64,000 bases of DNA from Prosthecochloris sp. (GTDB lineage: Bacteria > Bacteroidota > Chlorobiia > Chlorobiales > Chlorobiaceae): positions 48,334-112,333 of the forward strand of contig JADMLA020000030.1 in NCBI GenBank assembly GCA_015482705.2. Direction: 5' to 3'. The notes under the pieces were generated by a model. It saw only the letters and a program-made list of their open reading frames with translations, was not told the DNA's origin and made no database searches. This document shows positions 33,926-43,273 of this stretch, piece by piece; position 1 is the first letter of the stretch, and each line of letters starts with the position of its first letter. A program made the translations under genes and the position numbers.

Positions 33926-35461
33926 ATGTACGAGCTACCATCCGGTACTGAAATTCAGGCGGTGATTACGACTCTGAAGTCCAGTGCAGCATATTATCTA
34001 CCCGAAATATATCTGTCAGCTCTCTTTCTCGTGCTGATTCTGGTAGATCTGATTTTCAGGCCGAAAAAGCACCATCTTCTTTCGATTACATCACTTGCAG
34101 GTCTTGCGGGTAGTCTCTGGTTTATCTGGCAGCAGCATACAATGACCGGACAAGAGATCTTTTTCGGCATGTATGTCATCGATGAGTTCGCGATCTTTTT
34201 CAAGTATTTTTTCGTGCTTTCGGGCATTCTGACCGTTTTTCTTTCGATGTCCTCGGATGAGCTTAACAACAGGGCATCAGGGGTAGGGGAATACTATGTT
34301 CTTGTTATAGGTATGGTGATCGGCATGGTGATGATGGCATCGTCCACTGACCTGGTAATGATATTCGTTTCGATGGAGCTTGTCAGTTTTTCCGCATACG
34401 TTTTGACCGGTTATTTGAAGCGTGAGCGACGTTCAACTGAAGCGTCGTTGAAATACCTTGTTTATGGTGCGGTTTCTTCGGGCTTGATGATCTATGGTTT
34501 TTCAATACTCTATGGTCTAACCGGGGAAACCAATATCTCTGAAATCAGCACCGTTTTGATTGCGAGGGGGCACGATCCGGTAACACTGATGATCGCTTCG
34601 ATCATGATCCTTACCGGTATCGGATACAAGGTCGGTGCAGTTCCCTTTCATTTTTGGAGTCCCGATGTTTACGAGGGCGCACCTATTCCGGTTACCGCTT
34701 TACTGTCTGTCGCATCCAAGGCGGCCGGATTCGCATTGCTCATCAGGTTTTTCTATGTGGCGGTTCCTCACGGTTCCGAAACTGGTGCGTTCACGCCGGG
34801 TTCCGAATGGCTGATGCTATTGATGATCCTGTCGGTCGCTTCGATGATTTACGGTAACGTCGTCGCTCTTTGGCAGAAAAATGTCAAAAGGCTGCTTGCA
34901 TATTCTTCGATCGCTCATGCAGGCTACATTCTCCTTGGCATTATCGTCATGGATGAGCTGGGAACTCAGGCGACATTGTTCTACATGCTTTCTTATCTCT
35001 TCATGAATTTCGGCGCTTTTCTTGTCGCTGTGATCATCGCGAACAAGACTGGAAGCGAGAACATCGAAGATTATCGGGGGCTCGGCCGGAGAATGCCCCT
35101 TACCGGTGCGGCTATGACCGTGTTCCTGATTTCACTGGTAGGACTTCCACCAACTGTAGGTTTCATTGGAAAGCTGATGATTTTTTCCGCTCTTCTCGCA
35201 AAAGGTTCGGTTTTTGTCTGGCTTGCTCTCATCGGGATTCTCACCAGCGTTATTTCTCTGTATTACTACATGTTGATACCCCTGAACATGTATCTGCGTG
35301 AATCGAAGCAACCGCTTCCCGATACCATCAAGACCGGTTTACTTCCAAGGCTGGTTACAGCATGCCTTATGCTGCTGACGTTGTACTTCGGTATTTTCTT
35401 TACACCGCTTTCCGATTTCGCACATTTCGCGGTTACAGTGTTCGGCAACCAGTTGTACTGA
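33926..35461 (+). CDS. nuoN: NADH-quinone oxidoreductase subunit N
   Basis: Third antiporter-like pump subunit and last gene of the operon; 511 residues with about 14 helices. It has VSMELVSFSAYVLTGYLKRERRSTEASLKYLVYGAVSSGLMIYGFS, KVGAVPFHFWSPDVYEGAPIPVTA and LAYSSIAHAGYILLG. No terminator is obvious in the following gap. Confidence 0.96.
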   Translation: MYELPSGTEIQAVITTLKSSAAYYLPEIYLSALFLVLILVDLIFRPKKHHLLSITSLAGLAGSLWFIWQQHTMTGQEIFFGMYVIDEFAIFFKYFFVLSGILTVFLSMSSDELNNRASGVGEYYVLVIGMVIGMVMMASSTDLVMIFVSMELVSFSAYVLTGYLKRERRSTEASLKYLVYGAVSSGLMIYGFSILYGLTGETNISEISTVLIARGHDPVTLMIASIMILTGIGYKVGAVPFHFWSPDVYEGAPIPVTALLSVASKAAGFALLIRFFYVAVPHGSETGAFTPGSEWLMLLMILSVASMIYGNVVALWQKNVKRLLAYSSIAHAGYILLGIIVMDELGTQATLFYMLSYLFMNFGAFLVAVIIANKTGSENIEDYRGLGRRMPLTGAAMTVFLISLVGLPPTVGFIGKLMIFSALLAKGSVFVWLALIGILTSVISLYYYMLIPLNMYLRESKQPLPDTIKTGLLPRLVTACLMLLTLYFGIFFTPLSDFAHFAVTVFGNQLY

Positions 35462-35594
35462 CAAGGGCTTTCATCATGTCAGGGCTTTGGAGTAAAGCAA
35501 ACAAGGTGTTACAAAAGACAGCCTAAAACCTTATGCCGTCCTGCACAATAGTTCTTCGGAATTCACGGCAATGCGCTATCCAATCTTTCTTATG

Positions 35595-35700
35595 GTCATG
35601 CCGGACTTGATCCGGCATCCATGATGGAACGCATGGAAATCGATGGGTTCCCGTCTCACACGCTTCGCTTGCCCTGTCCACCGAAGCACTCCGTGTAATA
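35595..35700. repeat. Dispersed-repeat-like element with a TGCCGGA palindrome
   Basis: TGCCGGA and TCCGGCA pair around CTTGA (35599-35617). They sit in the context GTCATGCCGGACTTGATCCGGCATCC...GATGGGTTCCCGTC. This wording is very close to short intergenic repeats found in many bacterial genomes (GTCATTCCGGACTTGATCCGGAATCCA...TGGATTCCCG). Only one copy is in the window. The rest of the gap 35462-35748 has no gene. Confidence 0.5.
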
Positions 35701-35748
35701 GAGAGCTGTTAACAGTAGGGAGTTTGCGAAAATTGTTCGTTACTGTTC

Positions 35749-37152
35749 TCAACCTGCGCGAAAGAGGTTGGATTTTTTGACCGCATCGGCAATGGGCGCC
35801 GGAACCATGGTTTGCCAGCTTGAATCACCCAGCTCGATTTTTTCTACAACCGTACGCGACCAGATGTTCGCTACGTTCGGATTGAAGTCTTTGATATCCT
35901 GAATGAAGTTGTTGTTTTTGAAATACTCCATAAGCGGTTTTATATGAATTGAGAGGGTGACCGAATCCGATGTAAGCAGCATATCTTCATTATCTGCTTT
36001 CTCCGGATAGACATACATCTGGGTGTTCTTGCCAAACATCGTTCCAAACGCTTCCAGAAATCCTCCATCCAGATCTTTATAGTTTTCCTCATCGAAGATA
36101 TCCTGCAAATTGTGAACTCTGACGGCAAATGCTACACGGCGCTTGCAGATGTCCGACAAATAATGGCTCAAGGTATGGAAATGCTGAAAGTGCGAAATCA
36201 GTACCGGTTGACTGATGGAGGTCAGCATGTCGATACGAGCCAGGAAGTCTTCGCTGTCGATGGATCCTCGTTCAATCAGACGGTTCATGGAGATTTCAGC
36301 GAGAGTCATGATATTTTCTCTCTCTTCTTCAGGCAAATTGCTTCTGAACTGTTCCGCTCCTTTTTGAAGCATTTCCATGTTCAATAACGTTGGCGGGCGG
36401 AAGCTACCGCGGAGAGCGACAATGGTTTTCTTGTACAGTTCTTCCGAGGGTTGCACCACGTTACCCCTGTCATTGAACATAATGACATCGGTGAAGCAGT
36501 TGTTGACCAGTTCGAGACTCAGAAGGCGGTCATCCATATGACGAAAAGCCGGACCGGTAACCTTGATCGCGTCGATCAGTATGCGCTCGTTCGTTAGATT
36601 GTCCATCAAAGAGCGAACAAAATATTCCATACTGTCACTCGCGTAATAACAGCTGTGAATCAGGTTGACTCCAAATGTCCCGATGGCTTCCTGCTGAAAA
36701 AGATTTTGATTGTCCAGAAGCTTGATATGGATAATTATCTGACTTGGTTCGTCTCCTGGATTTTGCTGGAATTTCACACCGGTCCAGCCATGGTAATTTC
36801 CGGCACCGCGGTATCCCTTTGCGGTTACCGTATTTGCATAGGTGAAGAAACGAGTGCTTTCTCCCCGTTCGAGATCAAGGCGTTGCATCAGGGTAGTGCA
36901 TTCAGTCTTCAGCATGCTGATCAGCCGTTCTTCGCTCACATAACGGCCGGTTTCTCCATACATTGCATCTGACATGATCATATCATAAGCAGACATGGTG
37001 CGTGCAATGGTACCCGCAGCTCCTCCAGCCTGGAAAAAATGACGAGCTACTTCCTGACCGGCACCGATTTCTGCAAAACTGCCATAGAGGGTTTCATCGA
37101 GATTGATCTGTAGGGCTTTTTGTCGAGGGGATAAAACATTATGGGGAGACAT
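35749..37152 (-). CDS. Large conserved cytoplasmic protein of unknown function
   Basis: The 467-residue protein has no signal peptide or membrane helix. It begins LSPRQKALQINLDETLYGSFAEIGAGQEVARHFFQAGGAAGTIARTMSAYDM, a segment I recognise from a widespread family in Bacteroidetes, Chlorobi, Planctomycetes and others. Members are often mislabelled 'TonB-dependent receptor' or 'nicotinate-nucleotide adenylyltransferase', and neither label fits the sequence. No catalytic motif is obvious. It is divergently oriented from hupS across a 570-base AT-rich gap. The ATG at 37152 gives the family N-terminus. Confidence 0.85.
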   Translation of the reverse strand: MSPHNVLSPRQKALQINLDETLYGSFAEIGAGQEVARHFFQAGGAAGTIARTMSAYDMIMSDAMYGETGRYVSEERLISMLKTECTTLMQRLDLERGESTRFFTYANTVTAKGYRGAGNYHGWTGVKFQQNPGDEPSQIIIHIKLLDNQNLFQQEAIGTFGVNLIHSCYYASDSMEYFVRSLMDNLTNERILIDAIKVTGPAFRHMDDRLLSLELVNNCFTDVIMFNDRGNVVQPSEELYKKTIVALRGSFRPPTLLNMEMLQKGAEQFRSNLPEEERENIMTLAEISMNRLIERGSIDSEDFLARIDMLTSISQPVLISHFQHFHTLSHYLSDICKRRVAFAVRVHNLQDIFDEENYKDLDGGFLEAFGTMFGKNTQMYVYPEKADNEDMLLTSDSVTLSIHIKPLMEYFKNNNFIQDIKDFNPNVANIWSRTVVEKIELGDSSWQTMVPAPIADAVKKSNLFRAG

Positions 37153-37721
37153 ATCTTTTTTCAGTTAGCTGTGATTGAAATTTCGCTCTTGTTCTGTGCC
37201 TTTACATTGCTCTTTAGGCAGGAGTATCCTGTACTGTCTTGTACGTGAAAAATAGGTACATAGAGTAACAAGCCCAGAGGGGACAAGGAAGTTCCTGGTA
37301 AAATATCAATGTTATAAGGGATTTTATGTGTAAGAGGATTTTACTGAAAAATTGTTTTTATATGGTTGTTTTTACTTAATAATTAAGGATTATTTAGGCT
37401 TTATGTGAATAATAAATTGATTGCATATTTTTATGTGTGACATTGTTTGTTATGTTTTGTTTTAAGCAATTGTTAACTTTCTTTTGATTTTGCTTCATAA
37501 TCTCTTCAGAAGTCATGGGCACTTCCATGTATTGTCACAAACGGCATGAGTACGAGGCGAGCGGATCGCAGAAACCGGAGTGTACAGTGAACATGTGAGA
37601 ATTTTCTGCACCGATCACAGAAGTAATCATGGTGCGCTGTAAGTCAATAAAGGTGTCCTTATGTCAACATATCGAACAGTGTTGTTCACTCTCGTGCTGT
37701 TTCGGTAATCAGGAGGTTTCA
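37153..37721. other. AT-rich divergent regulatory gap between the unknown protein and hupS
   Basis: About 570 bases without a supported gene. The stretch from about 37320 to 37500 is strongly AT-rich (many T runs), which suits promoters in both directions. I found no clear sigma-54 (TGGCAC...TTGC) box or strong sigma-70 pair. A plus-strand reading from 37629 could extend hupS N-terminally, but it is Cys-rich and lacks a ribosome binding site. Confidence 0.4.
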
Positions 37722-38810
37722 ATGGATAAACAACCTACTTATGCTGAGATTTTCAAGTCACGAGGTATAAGCCGTCGTGATTTTCTGAAGTTCTGCGGGC
37801 TCACCTCGGTATCTCTGAGACTTGCACCTTCTCTCCTGCCAAAAATCATCCATGCCATGGAGACAAACCCAAGAACGCCGGTTATCTGGCTTCATGGGCT
37901 TGAATGTACCTGCTGTACGGAGTCGTTTATCAGATCTTCTCATCCTGTCATGGCAGATATCATTTTCAATATGATTTCGCTCGATTATGACGATACACTG
38001 AGTGCAGCAGCAGGACATCAATTGGAAGAGGTGCGCAGAAAGATCATGAAAGAGTACAAGGGCCAGTACATTCTGGCCTGTGAAGGGAATGCTCCTACAA
38101 AAGACGACGGTGTCTACTGTCTTGTTGGCGGAGATTCTTATCTGAACGTTCTGAAAGAGACCGCTGCCGACGCCGCCGTGGTTATTGCATGGGGTGCATG
38201 TGCTACGTTTGGTTGTGTTCAGAATGCCGCCCCAAATCCTACCGGTGCTGTTCCTGTTTCGGAATTAATCACAGACAAGCCGCTTGTCAATGTTCCTGGC
38301 TGTCCCCCGATTGCTGAAGTAATGACTGGTGTTATTACGCATTATCATACCTTCGGCACTCTTCCCGAGCTTGACCGGCTGAAAAGGCCGAAAGCTTTTT
38401 ACGGTACGAGAATCCATGACAAGTGTTATCGCAGAGCATTTTATGATGCTGGAATGTTTGTCAGGGACTTCGATGATGAATCCACAAGAAAGGGGTGGTG
38501 CCTTTACAAAATGGGTTGTAAAGGGCCGACGACGTACAATGCCTGTTCAAAAACGGAATGGAATCAAGGGATCAGTTTCCCTATCGGTTCAGGACATCCC
38601 TGTTTTGGCTGTGCCGCACCGGGGTATTGGGATGACGGGCCGTTTTATACAAGGCTTGCCGATGTATCGTTTCTCGGTACCGATATGAATGCCGACAGGA
38701 TCGGTGTGATAGCTGTTGGTGCTGCGGCGGCAGGTGCAGCGGCTCATGCTGCCGTAACGGCAGTAAGAAAGAAAAAAACAGATAGTGAAAACGATCAACT
38801 CGAAGGATAA
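37722..38810 (+). CDS. hupS: Uptake [NiFe] hydrogenase small subunit
   Basis: The 362-residue Fe-S subunit carries electrons from the NiFe site to the membrane cytochrome. It has a Tat signal (SRRDFLKFCG) and the proximal-cluster motif WLHGLECTCCTESF. Further cluster Cys are in VPGCPPIAEV, IHDKCYRRAFYDAG, KMGCKGPTTYNACS and GSGHPCFGCAAPGYWD. A C-terminal helix (Ala-rich, about residues 325-345) anchors it in the membrane. This is the group 1 pattern. The ATG at 37722 follows AGGAGG at the right distance. Confidence 0.96.
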   Translation: MDKQPTYAEIFKSRGISRRDFLKFCGLTSVSLRLAPSLLPKIIHAMETNPRTPVIWLHGLECTCCTESFIRSSHPVMADIIFNMISLDYDDTLSAAAGHQLEEVRRKIMKEYKGQYILACEGNAPTKDDGVYCLVGGDSYLNVLKETAADAAVVIAWGACATFGCVQNAAPNPTGAVPVSELITDKPLVNVPGCPPIAEVMTGVITHYHTFGTLPELDRLKRPKAFYGTRIHDKCYRRAFYDAGMFVRDFDDESTRKGWCLYKMGCKGPTTYNACSKTEWNQGISFPIGSGHPCFGCAAPGYWDDGPFYTRLADVSFLGTDMNADRIGVIAVGAAAAGAAAHAAVTAVRKKKTDSENDQLEG

Positions 38811-38870
38811 GAAAATCGAGTTACGGAAAACATGAATCGGTGTGTTCGCAAGTAACGGGAGAAACGTATT

Positions 38871-40589
38871 ATGGCGAAAAAAATCGTTGTCGATCCAATC
38901 CCCAGAATCGAGGGACATTTGCGTATAGAAGCGAAACTCGGGGAAAACAATGTCATTGAAGATGCATACAGCAGCGGTACTATGTGGCGAGGTATCGAAA
39001 TTATACTCAAAGGTAGAGATCCCCGTGATGCCTGGGCCTTTGCTGAGCGTATCTGTGGTGTTTGTACGACGGTTCATGCACTTGCGTCTGTGCGGTGTGT
39101 AGAAGATGCCCTCGATATAGAAATACCCAAAAACGCAAGGATTATCAGGAACCTTATGAATGCAACCCAGCAAACCCAGGATCATCTGGTGCATTTTTAC
39201 CATCTCCATGCACTGGACTGGGTCGATGTTGTCAGCGCGCTCAAGGCCGATCCCAAAGAAACATCCCGCATAGCGCAGAGCCTTTCCTCCTGGCCTAAAT
39301 CGTCACCCGGTTATTTTAATAATCTGCAACAGAAGCTTGTCGGCTTTGTCGAAAGCGGGCAGTTAGGAATTTTTTCGAACGGATACTGGGGACATCCGGC
39401 TTATAAACTCCCCCCCGAGGTCAACCTTATAGCGGTTGCTCATTATCTCGAGGCTCTTGATTTTCAGAAAGAGATTGTCAAGATCCATACTGTTTTTGGG
39501 GGAAAGAATCCGCATCCAAACTATCTTGTTGGTGGCATGGCCTGTGCAATCGACCCGAACAGGAACACGGCGATCAATATCGAGGTCCTCAGCATGGTAA
39601 AGAAGATCATCGAGGATACTAAGGTTTTTATCGAGCAGGTCTATATTCCCGATCTGATTGCAATAGCCGGTTTTTACAAGGACTGGCTCTATGGAGGCGG
39701 TCTTGGTAATTACCTCTGTTATGGGGATTTTCCAGAAAAAAGTATCGATGATGCAGCGTCACTGTTATGGCCGAGAGGTGCGATTCTCAACAAGGACCTG
39801 TCGACGATTTACGAGGTCGATCCCCGGGATCTGAACCAGGTGACCGAAGAGGTAAGCCATAGTTGGTACACTTACAGCAATGGTGACGGCAAGGGACTTC
39901 ATCCCTGGGAAGGGGAGACAAACCCTAAGTACACCGGTCCGAAACCTCCATTTGAATTTCTCGATACGGACAAGAAATACAGTTGGTTGAAAACTCCCCG
40001 TTGGAAAAACAATCCTATGGAGGTTGGACCGCTTGCAAGAGTGTTGTTGGCCTATGCAAAAGATGATCCTATGATCACGGAAACGGTTGACATGATTCTC
40101 GGCAAGCTCGAGGTTGGCCCGGAAGCTTTGTTTTCGACGCTGGGAAGAACTGCCGCCCGTGGTATCGAGTGCCTGCAGACCGCCGGGTTTATGATGCATT
40201 ACTACAATCAGCTTGTCGACAATGTCAAGGCGGGTGATCTGAGAACAGCGAACACCGAGCTGTGGGATCCTTCCAGGTGGCCGAAAGAAGCAAAAGGGTT
40301 TGGTTATACAGAGGCTCCCCGTGGTGCGCTTGGGCACTGGATTCATATTAAGGACGGCAAGATAGAGGATTACCAGATTGTCGTTCCTTCGACATGGAAC
40401 GCTTCACCACGTGATGCAAACGGAGCTGTCGGTGCTTACGAATCGGCTCTCGCTGGAACACCAATGGCCGATCCAGGGCAGCCTCTTGAAATACTCAGAA
40501 CCGTTCATTCTTTCGACCCTTGTCTTGCCTGTGCTTCTCATGTTTTTGATATGAACGGTAAAGAAATCACCAAGGTCACCATCGTTTAG
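38871..40589 (+). CDS. hupL: Uptake [NiFe] hydrogenase large subunit
   Basis: Catalytic subunit that splits H2 in the periplasm. The 572-residue protein has the four NiFe ligands in RICGVCTTVH (about residue 60) and DPCLACASHVF (about 549). After CASH there is the C-terminal peptide removed by the HupD protease, cleaving after the His. The Tat signal of HupS exports both. It follows hupS by 60 bases, with a GGAG site before the ATG. Confidence 0.97.
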   Translation: MAKKIVVDPIPRIEGHLRIEAKLGENNVIEDAYSSGTMWRGIEIILKGRDPRDAWAFAERICGVCTTVHALASVRCVEDALDIEIPKNARIIRNLMNATQQTQDHLVHFYHLHALDWVDVVSALKADPKETSRIAQSLSSWPKSSPGYFNNLQQKLVGFVESGQLGIFSNGYWGHPAYKLPPEVNLIAVAHYLEALDFQKEIVKIHTVFGGKNPHPNYLVGGMACAIDPNRNTAINIEVLSMVKKIIEDTKVFIEQVYIPDLIAIAGFYKDWLYGGGLGNYLCYGDFPEKSIDDAASLLWPRGAILNKDLSTIYEVDPRDLNQVTEEVSHSWYTYSNGDGKGLHPWEGETNPKYTGPKPPFEFLDTDKKYSWLKTPRWKNNPMEVGPLARVLLAYAKDDPMITETVDMILGKLEVGPEALFSTLGRTAARGIECLQTAGFMMHYYNQLVDNVKAGDLRTANTELWDPSRWPKEAKGFGYTEAPRGALGHWIHIKDGKIEDYQIVVPSTWNASPRDANGAVGAYESALAGTPMADPGQPLEILRTVHSFDPCLACASHVFDMNGKEITKVTIV

Positions 40590-40603
40590 ACAGGGAGGAA
40601 AAC

Positions 40604-41293
40604 ATGGGCAGAATTATCGAGGAAATCTATGTATGGAAGCTTCCGGTAAGGATGTACCACTGGATCAATGCACTCTGTATCACGGTTTTATTTGTATCGG
40701 GCTTGTACATCGCTTCACCATTTCTCAATCCACCGATCGGCGAGGCAGTTTGGTTCAAGCAGATGTCCATTTTTCGTTTTTTGCACTTTACAGCGGCGTT
40801 TATCTTTATTGCTAATTATCTGTTCCGTATGTACTGGGCGTTGTTCGGGTATGACAAATATGCACGATTTGCCGGTTTCAGGCCATGGTCTCCGAAATGG
40901 TGGGGGAAACCTTTCAGGGAGCAGATGGCCTCGTATCTTTTCCTGCGATCGGACGAGCCGAGATATATCGGTCATAACCCGGTAGCTGCAATGTCCTATT
41001 TCATTTTCATTTTTCTTGGTTCGCTTTTCATGATTTTTACCGGTCTTGCAATGTATGGGGAGAATAATCCAGGAGGATTTACCGATACCATGTTTGGTTG
41101 GCTGATCCCCCTTTTCGGCAGCAGTTATAACCTCCACATCGTTCATCACAGTGCAGCCTGGATTTTTCCGTTTTACGTGATTCTTCATCTCTATGCTGTC
41201 TTTCGCCATGATGTCGTTGATCGTACCAGCGTTACATCATCGATTATTACCGGGTATAAACACAAAGTGGAGGACGAACCGTCCTTGGATTGA
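40604..41293 (+). CDS. hupC: Ni/Fe-hydrogenase b-type cytochrome subunit
   Basis: The 229-residue membrane protein has four helices with haem-ligand His residues (for example RMYHWINALCI near the start, FLHFTAAFIF, and NLHIVHHSAAWIFPFYVILHLYAVFRHD near the end). It passes electrons from HupS to quinone. A strong ribosome binding site (GGGAGG) precedes the ATG, 14 bases after hupL. Confidence 0.95.
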   Translation: MGRIIEEIYVWKLPVRMYHWINALCITVLFVSGLYIASPFLNPPIGEAVWFKQMSIFRFLHFTAAFIFIANYLFRMYWALFGYDKYARFAGFRPWSPKWWGKPFREQMASYLFLRSDEPRYIGHNPVAAMSYFIFIFLGSLFMIFTGLAMYGENNPGGFTDTMFGWLIPLFGSSYNLHIVHHSAAWIFPFYVILHLYAVFRHDVVDRTSVTSSIITGYKHKVEDEPSLD

Positions 41294-41472
41294 CAAGAGC
41301 AGTAGTTATTACAGTCGTCGGTCACATCATATTTTCTTACTGTCATTTTCGGGTTCGATCCGTGAAATCCGGAACAAGTATTCCACTGAACGTATCCTGA
41401 GATCTAGCTGTCAGTGGTATTTTGCATGGTGGTCGTAAAGTGCGACATGGTTAATGACTGGAGAAGTGTCAT

Positions 41473-41943
41473 ATGGAAAAAATAAATGTCATCGGTCTCG
41501 GCAATATTCTGTTTGGTGACGAGGGATTCGGGGTAGAAGCGGTAAGGCGGCTCGAAAAAGAGTGTCCGGAGTTAACCGATAGAGTTCAGTTCATCGATGG
41601 GGGAACACAAGGTCTCTACCTTCTCGACTATATCGAGTCGGCCGATGTGGTCCTGATTTATGATGCCATTGTTCCTTCCGATTACGACAGGCAGGTTTAT
41701 GTGTATATCGATAATGAACTGCCGTCGTTCATCCATCGTAAAATGTCATCACACCAGATGGGTTTGAGCGAGCTTCTTTCGATAGCAAGGCTTCATGGAA
41801 AAGTGCCTCGAAAGATTGTTTTGATAGGGGTGCCGCCGAGAGATCTTCGTCTCGGCAGCGGGATTAGCGAAATCGTTGAAGAACTGCTTGTTACAGCTGT
41901 TGATGAAGGTAAAAAAATGCTCAGCAGTGTTCTCAGCGATTGA
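41473..41943 (+). CDS. hupD: Hydrogenase maturation protease
   Basis: Endopeptidase that removes the C-terminal peptide of HupL after nickel insertion. The 156-residue protein has GLGNILFGDEGFGVEAVRRLE (Ni-sensing Glu and Asp) and SSHQMGLSELLSIARL. It lies 180 bases after hupC. None of the hypA-F accessory genes is in the window, so they must be encoded elsewhere. Its 3' end overlaps the convergent folE by 11 bases. Confidence 0.95.
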   Translation: MEKINVIGLGNILFGDEGFGVEAVRRLEKECPELTDRVQFIDGGTQGLYLLDYIESADVVLIYDAIVPSDYDRQVYVYIDNELPSFIHRKMSSHQMGLSELLSIARLHGKVPRKIVLIGVPPRDLRLGSGISEIVEELLVTAVDEGKKMLSSVLSD

Positions 41944-42619
41944 TCAGACGCAGAAACTCGCTTCTTGTTGACTGAGAAGAAAGAAACTCGCCTGACATAG
42001 CTGACGTTGTTGTGGTTGAGTTCTGCTTTTCAACTCCTCTCATGACCATACACATATGTTTTGCCTCGATGACAACACCTACCCCTCTTGGATTCAGGAC
42101 ATCCTGAATGATATCTCTTACCTGTTGGGTCAAGCGTTCCTGTACCTGTAAGCGGCGGGCATAAACCTCGACCACACGTGCAAGTTTGGAAATGCCGACT
42201 ATTTTTCCATTCGGAATATAGGCTACATGAGCCTTTCCGAAGAATGGCAGCATGTGATGTTCGCACATTGAAAAAAGTTCAATATCCTTGACAAGCACCA
42301 TCTCATCGTAAGATTCGGTGAAGACAGCTTTTTGCAACATCTCAACCGGGTTCTGCCGGTACCCTTTTGTAAGAAAGCGCATTGATCGCGCTACTCTTTC
42401 CGGAGTTTTCAAAAGCCCTTCCCGTTCGGGATCTTCTCCTATGCCTTCCAGCATAGTGTAGACAGCGTTTGATATGCCGGAAATAGCCTCCGGGTCGGTG
42501 TTGCGGGTGTCGTCGAAACATTCGTCATCGGCGCATGAACTGTATCCTGAATATGATGGAGGCTCATTCACCAAGGTATCTGACGGAGTTTTTTCTTGTT
42601 TCATGGATTGTGACTTCAT
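41933..42619 (-). CDS. folE: GTP cyclohydrolase I
   Basis: Makes 7,8-dihydroneopterin triphosphate for folate and other pterins. The 228-residue protein has a variable N-terminal extension (about 45 residues, rich in Ser/Asp/Glu), then GLLKTPERVARSMRFLTKGY. The zinc and catalytic motif SMCEHHMLPFFGKAHVAYIP and QERLTQQVRDIIQDVL follow, with CMVMRGVEKQNSTTTTSAMSG near the end. The start at 42619 overlaps the upstream queD gene by 56 bases (ATG at 42604 is an alternative), so the two are coupled. Confidence 0.95.
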   Translation of the reverse strand: MKSQSMKQEKTPSDTLVNEPPSYSGYSSCADDECFDDTRNTDPEAISGISNAVYTMLEGIGEDPEREGLLKTPERVARSMRFLTKGYRQNPVEMLQKAVFTESYDEMVLVKDIELFSMCEHHMLPFFGKAHVAYIPNGKIVGISKLARVVEVYARRLQVQERLTQQVRDIIQDVLNPRGVGVVIEAKHMCMVMRGVEKQNSTTTTSAMSGEFLSSQSTRSEFLRLINR

Positions 42620-43016
42620 GAAGGGTTATTCCCTTGTTAATGTAACGTTGCAATGCGGTTGTTAAAATATCCCATACCGTAACGGCAAGTATCTCGGTAC
42701 TCGGGACCATATCCCTGAGTTCTTCAACATCGAAGTTGAGATGTTTATGATCGAACCGGCTCATGATCTCTTTTTCAAGAATTTTTTTCAACTCTTTCAT
42801 GTCGAGCAGAAATCCAGTAGCACGGTCTACGATTCCGCTTACAGTTATTTCAAGTTCGTAGTTGTGGCCATGGCCATACGTGTTGCTGCATTTGCCGTAC
42901 AATTCACGGTTTTCATCGTCAGAAAGATCAGTGCTATACAATCGGTGTGCAGCATTGAACTCGATGGTTCGTGTAACGTAAACTTTTCTCGGTTTCTTTA
43001 GAATATCATTCATCAT
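42564..43016 (-). CDS. 6-pyruvoyltetrahydropterin synthase / 6-carboxytetrahydropterin synthase (QueD) family
   Basis: The 150-residue protein has the zinc His in FNAAHRL, then YGKCSNTYGHGHNYELEITV (catalytic Cys and two zinc His) and FDHKHLN. Such enzymes act on dihydroneopterin triphosphate, leading to queuosine (QueD) or tetrahydropterin (PTPS). The overlap with folE supports a pterin pathway. Green sulfur bacteria contain unusual pterins, so PTPS activity is possible. The sequence alone does not separate the two. Confidence 0.85.
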   Translation of the reverse strand: MMNDILKKPRKVYVTRTIEFNAAHRLYSTDLSDDENRELYGKCSNTYGHGHNYELEITVSGIVDRATGFLLDMKELKKILEKEIMSRFDHKHLNFDVEELRDMVPSTEILAVTVWDILTTALQRYINKGITLHEVTIHETRKNSVRYLGE

Positions 43017-43273
43017 TCATAAAGTAAAAAAAACGAGGTAAAATATGAGTATCTTGTGAGGAGGGTTGCATTTTTGGTTGAGGGTTAGACAAAGAAGAGC
43101 CAACTCATGTTTCATAGTGGTTGTTTACGAAGAGTAAACTTGTGCCTCAGTTTATAAGTTTCAGCTTCATTGAAATACTCTGTAGCCATAATGCCATGAT
43201 TTGAAAAAGAAGCATATGAAAGAGTTGTTTTTTCGGGAATGAATTTGTGAAAAAAAGGATTATAACCTCAAAA

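Noticed and set aside
35595..35700. Possible CRISPR repeat unit
   Set aside because: Only one palindrome is present, with no regularly spaced copies. No cas gene is in the window.
37629..37721. N-terminal extension of HupS
   Set aside because: It is Cys-rich, has no ribosome binding site and would bury the Tat signal. AGGAGG before 37722 supports the shorter start.
37321..37721. Sigma-54 promoter for the hydrogenase genes
   Set aside because: I looked for TGGCAC-N5-TTGC and found no convincing match in the AT-rich leader.
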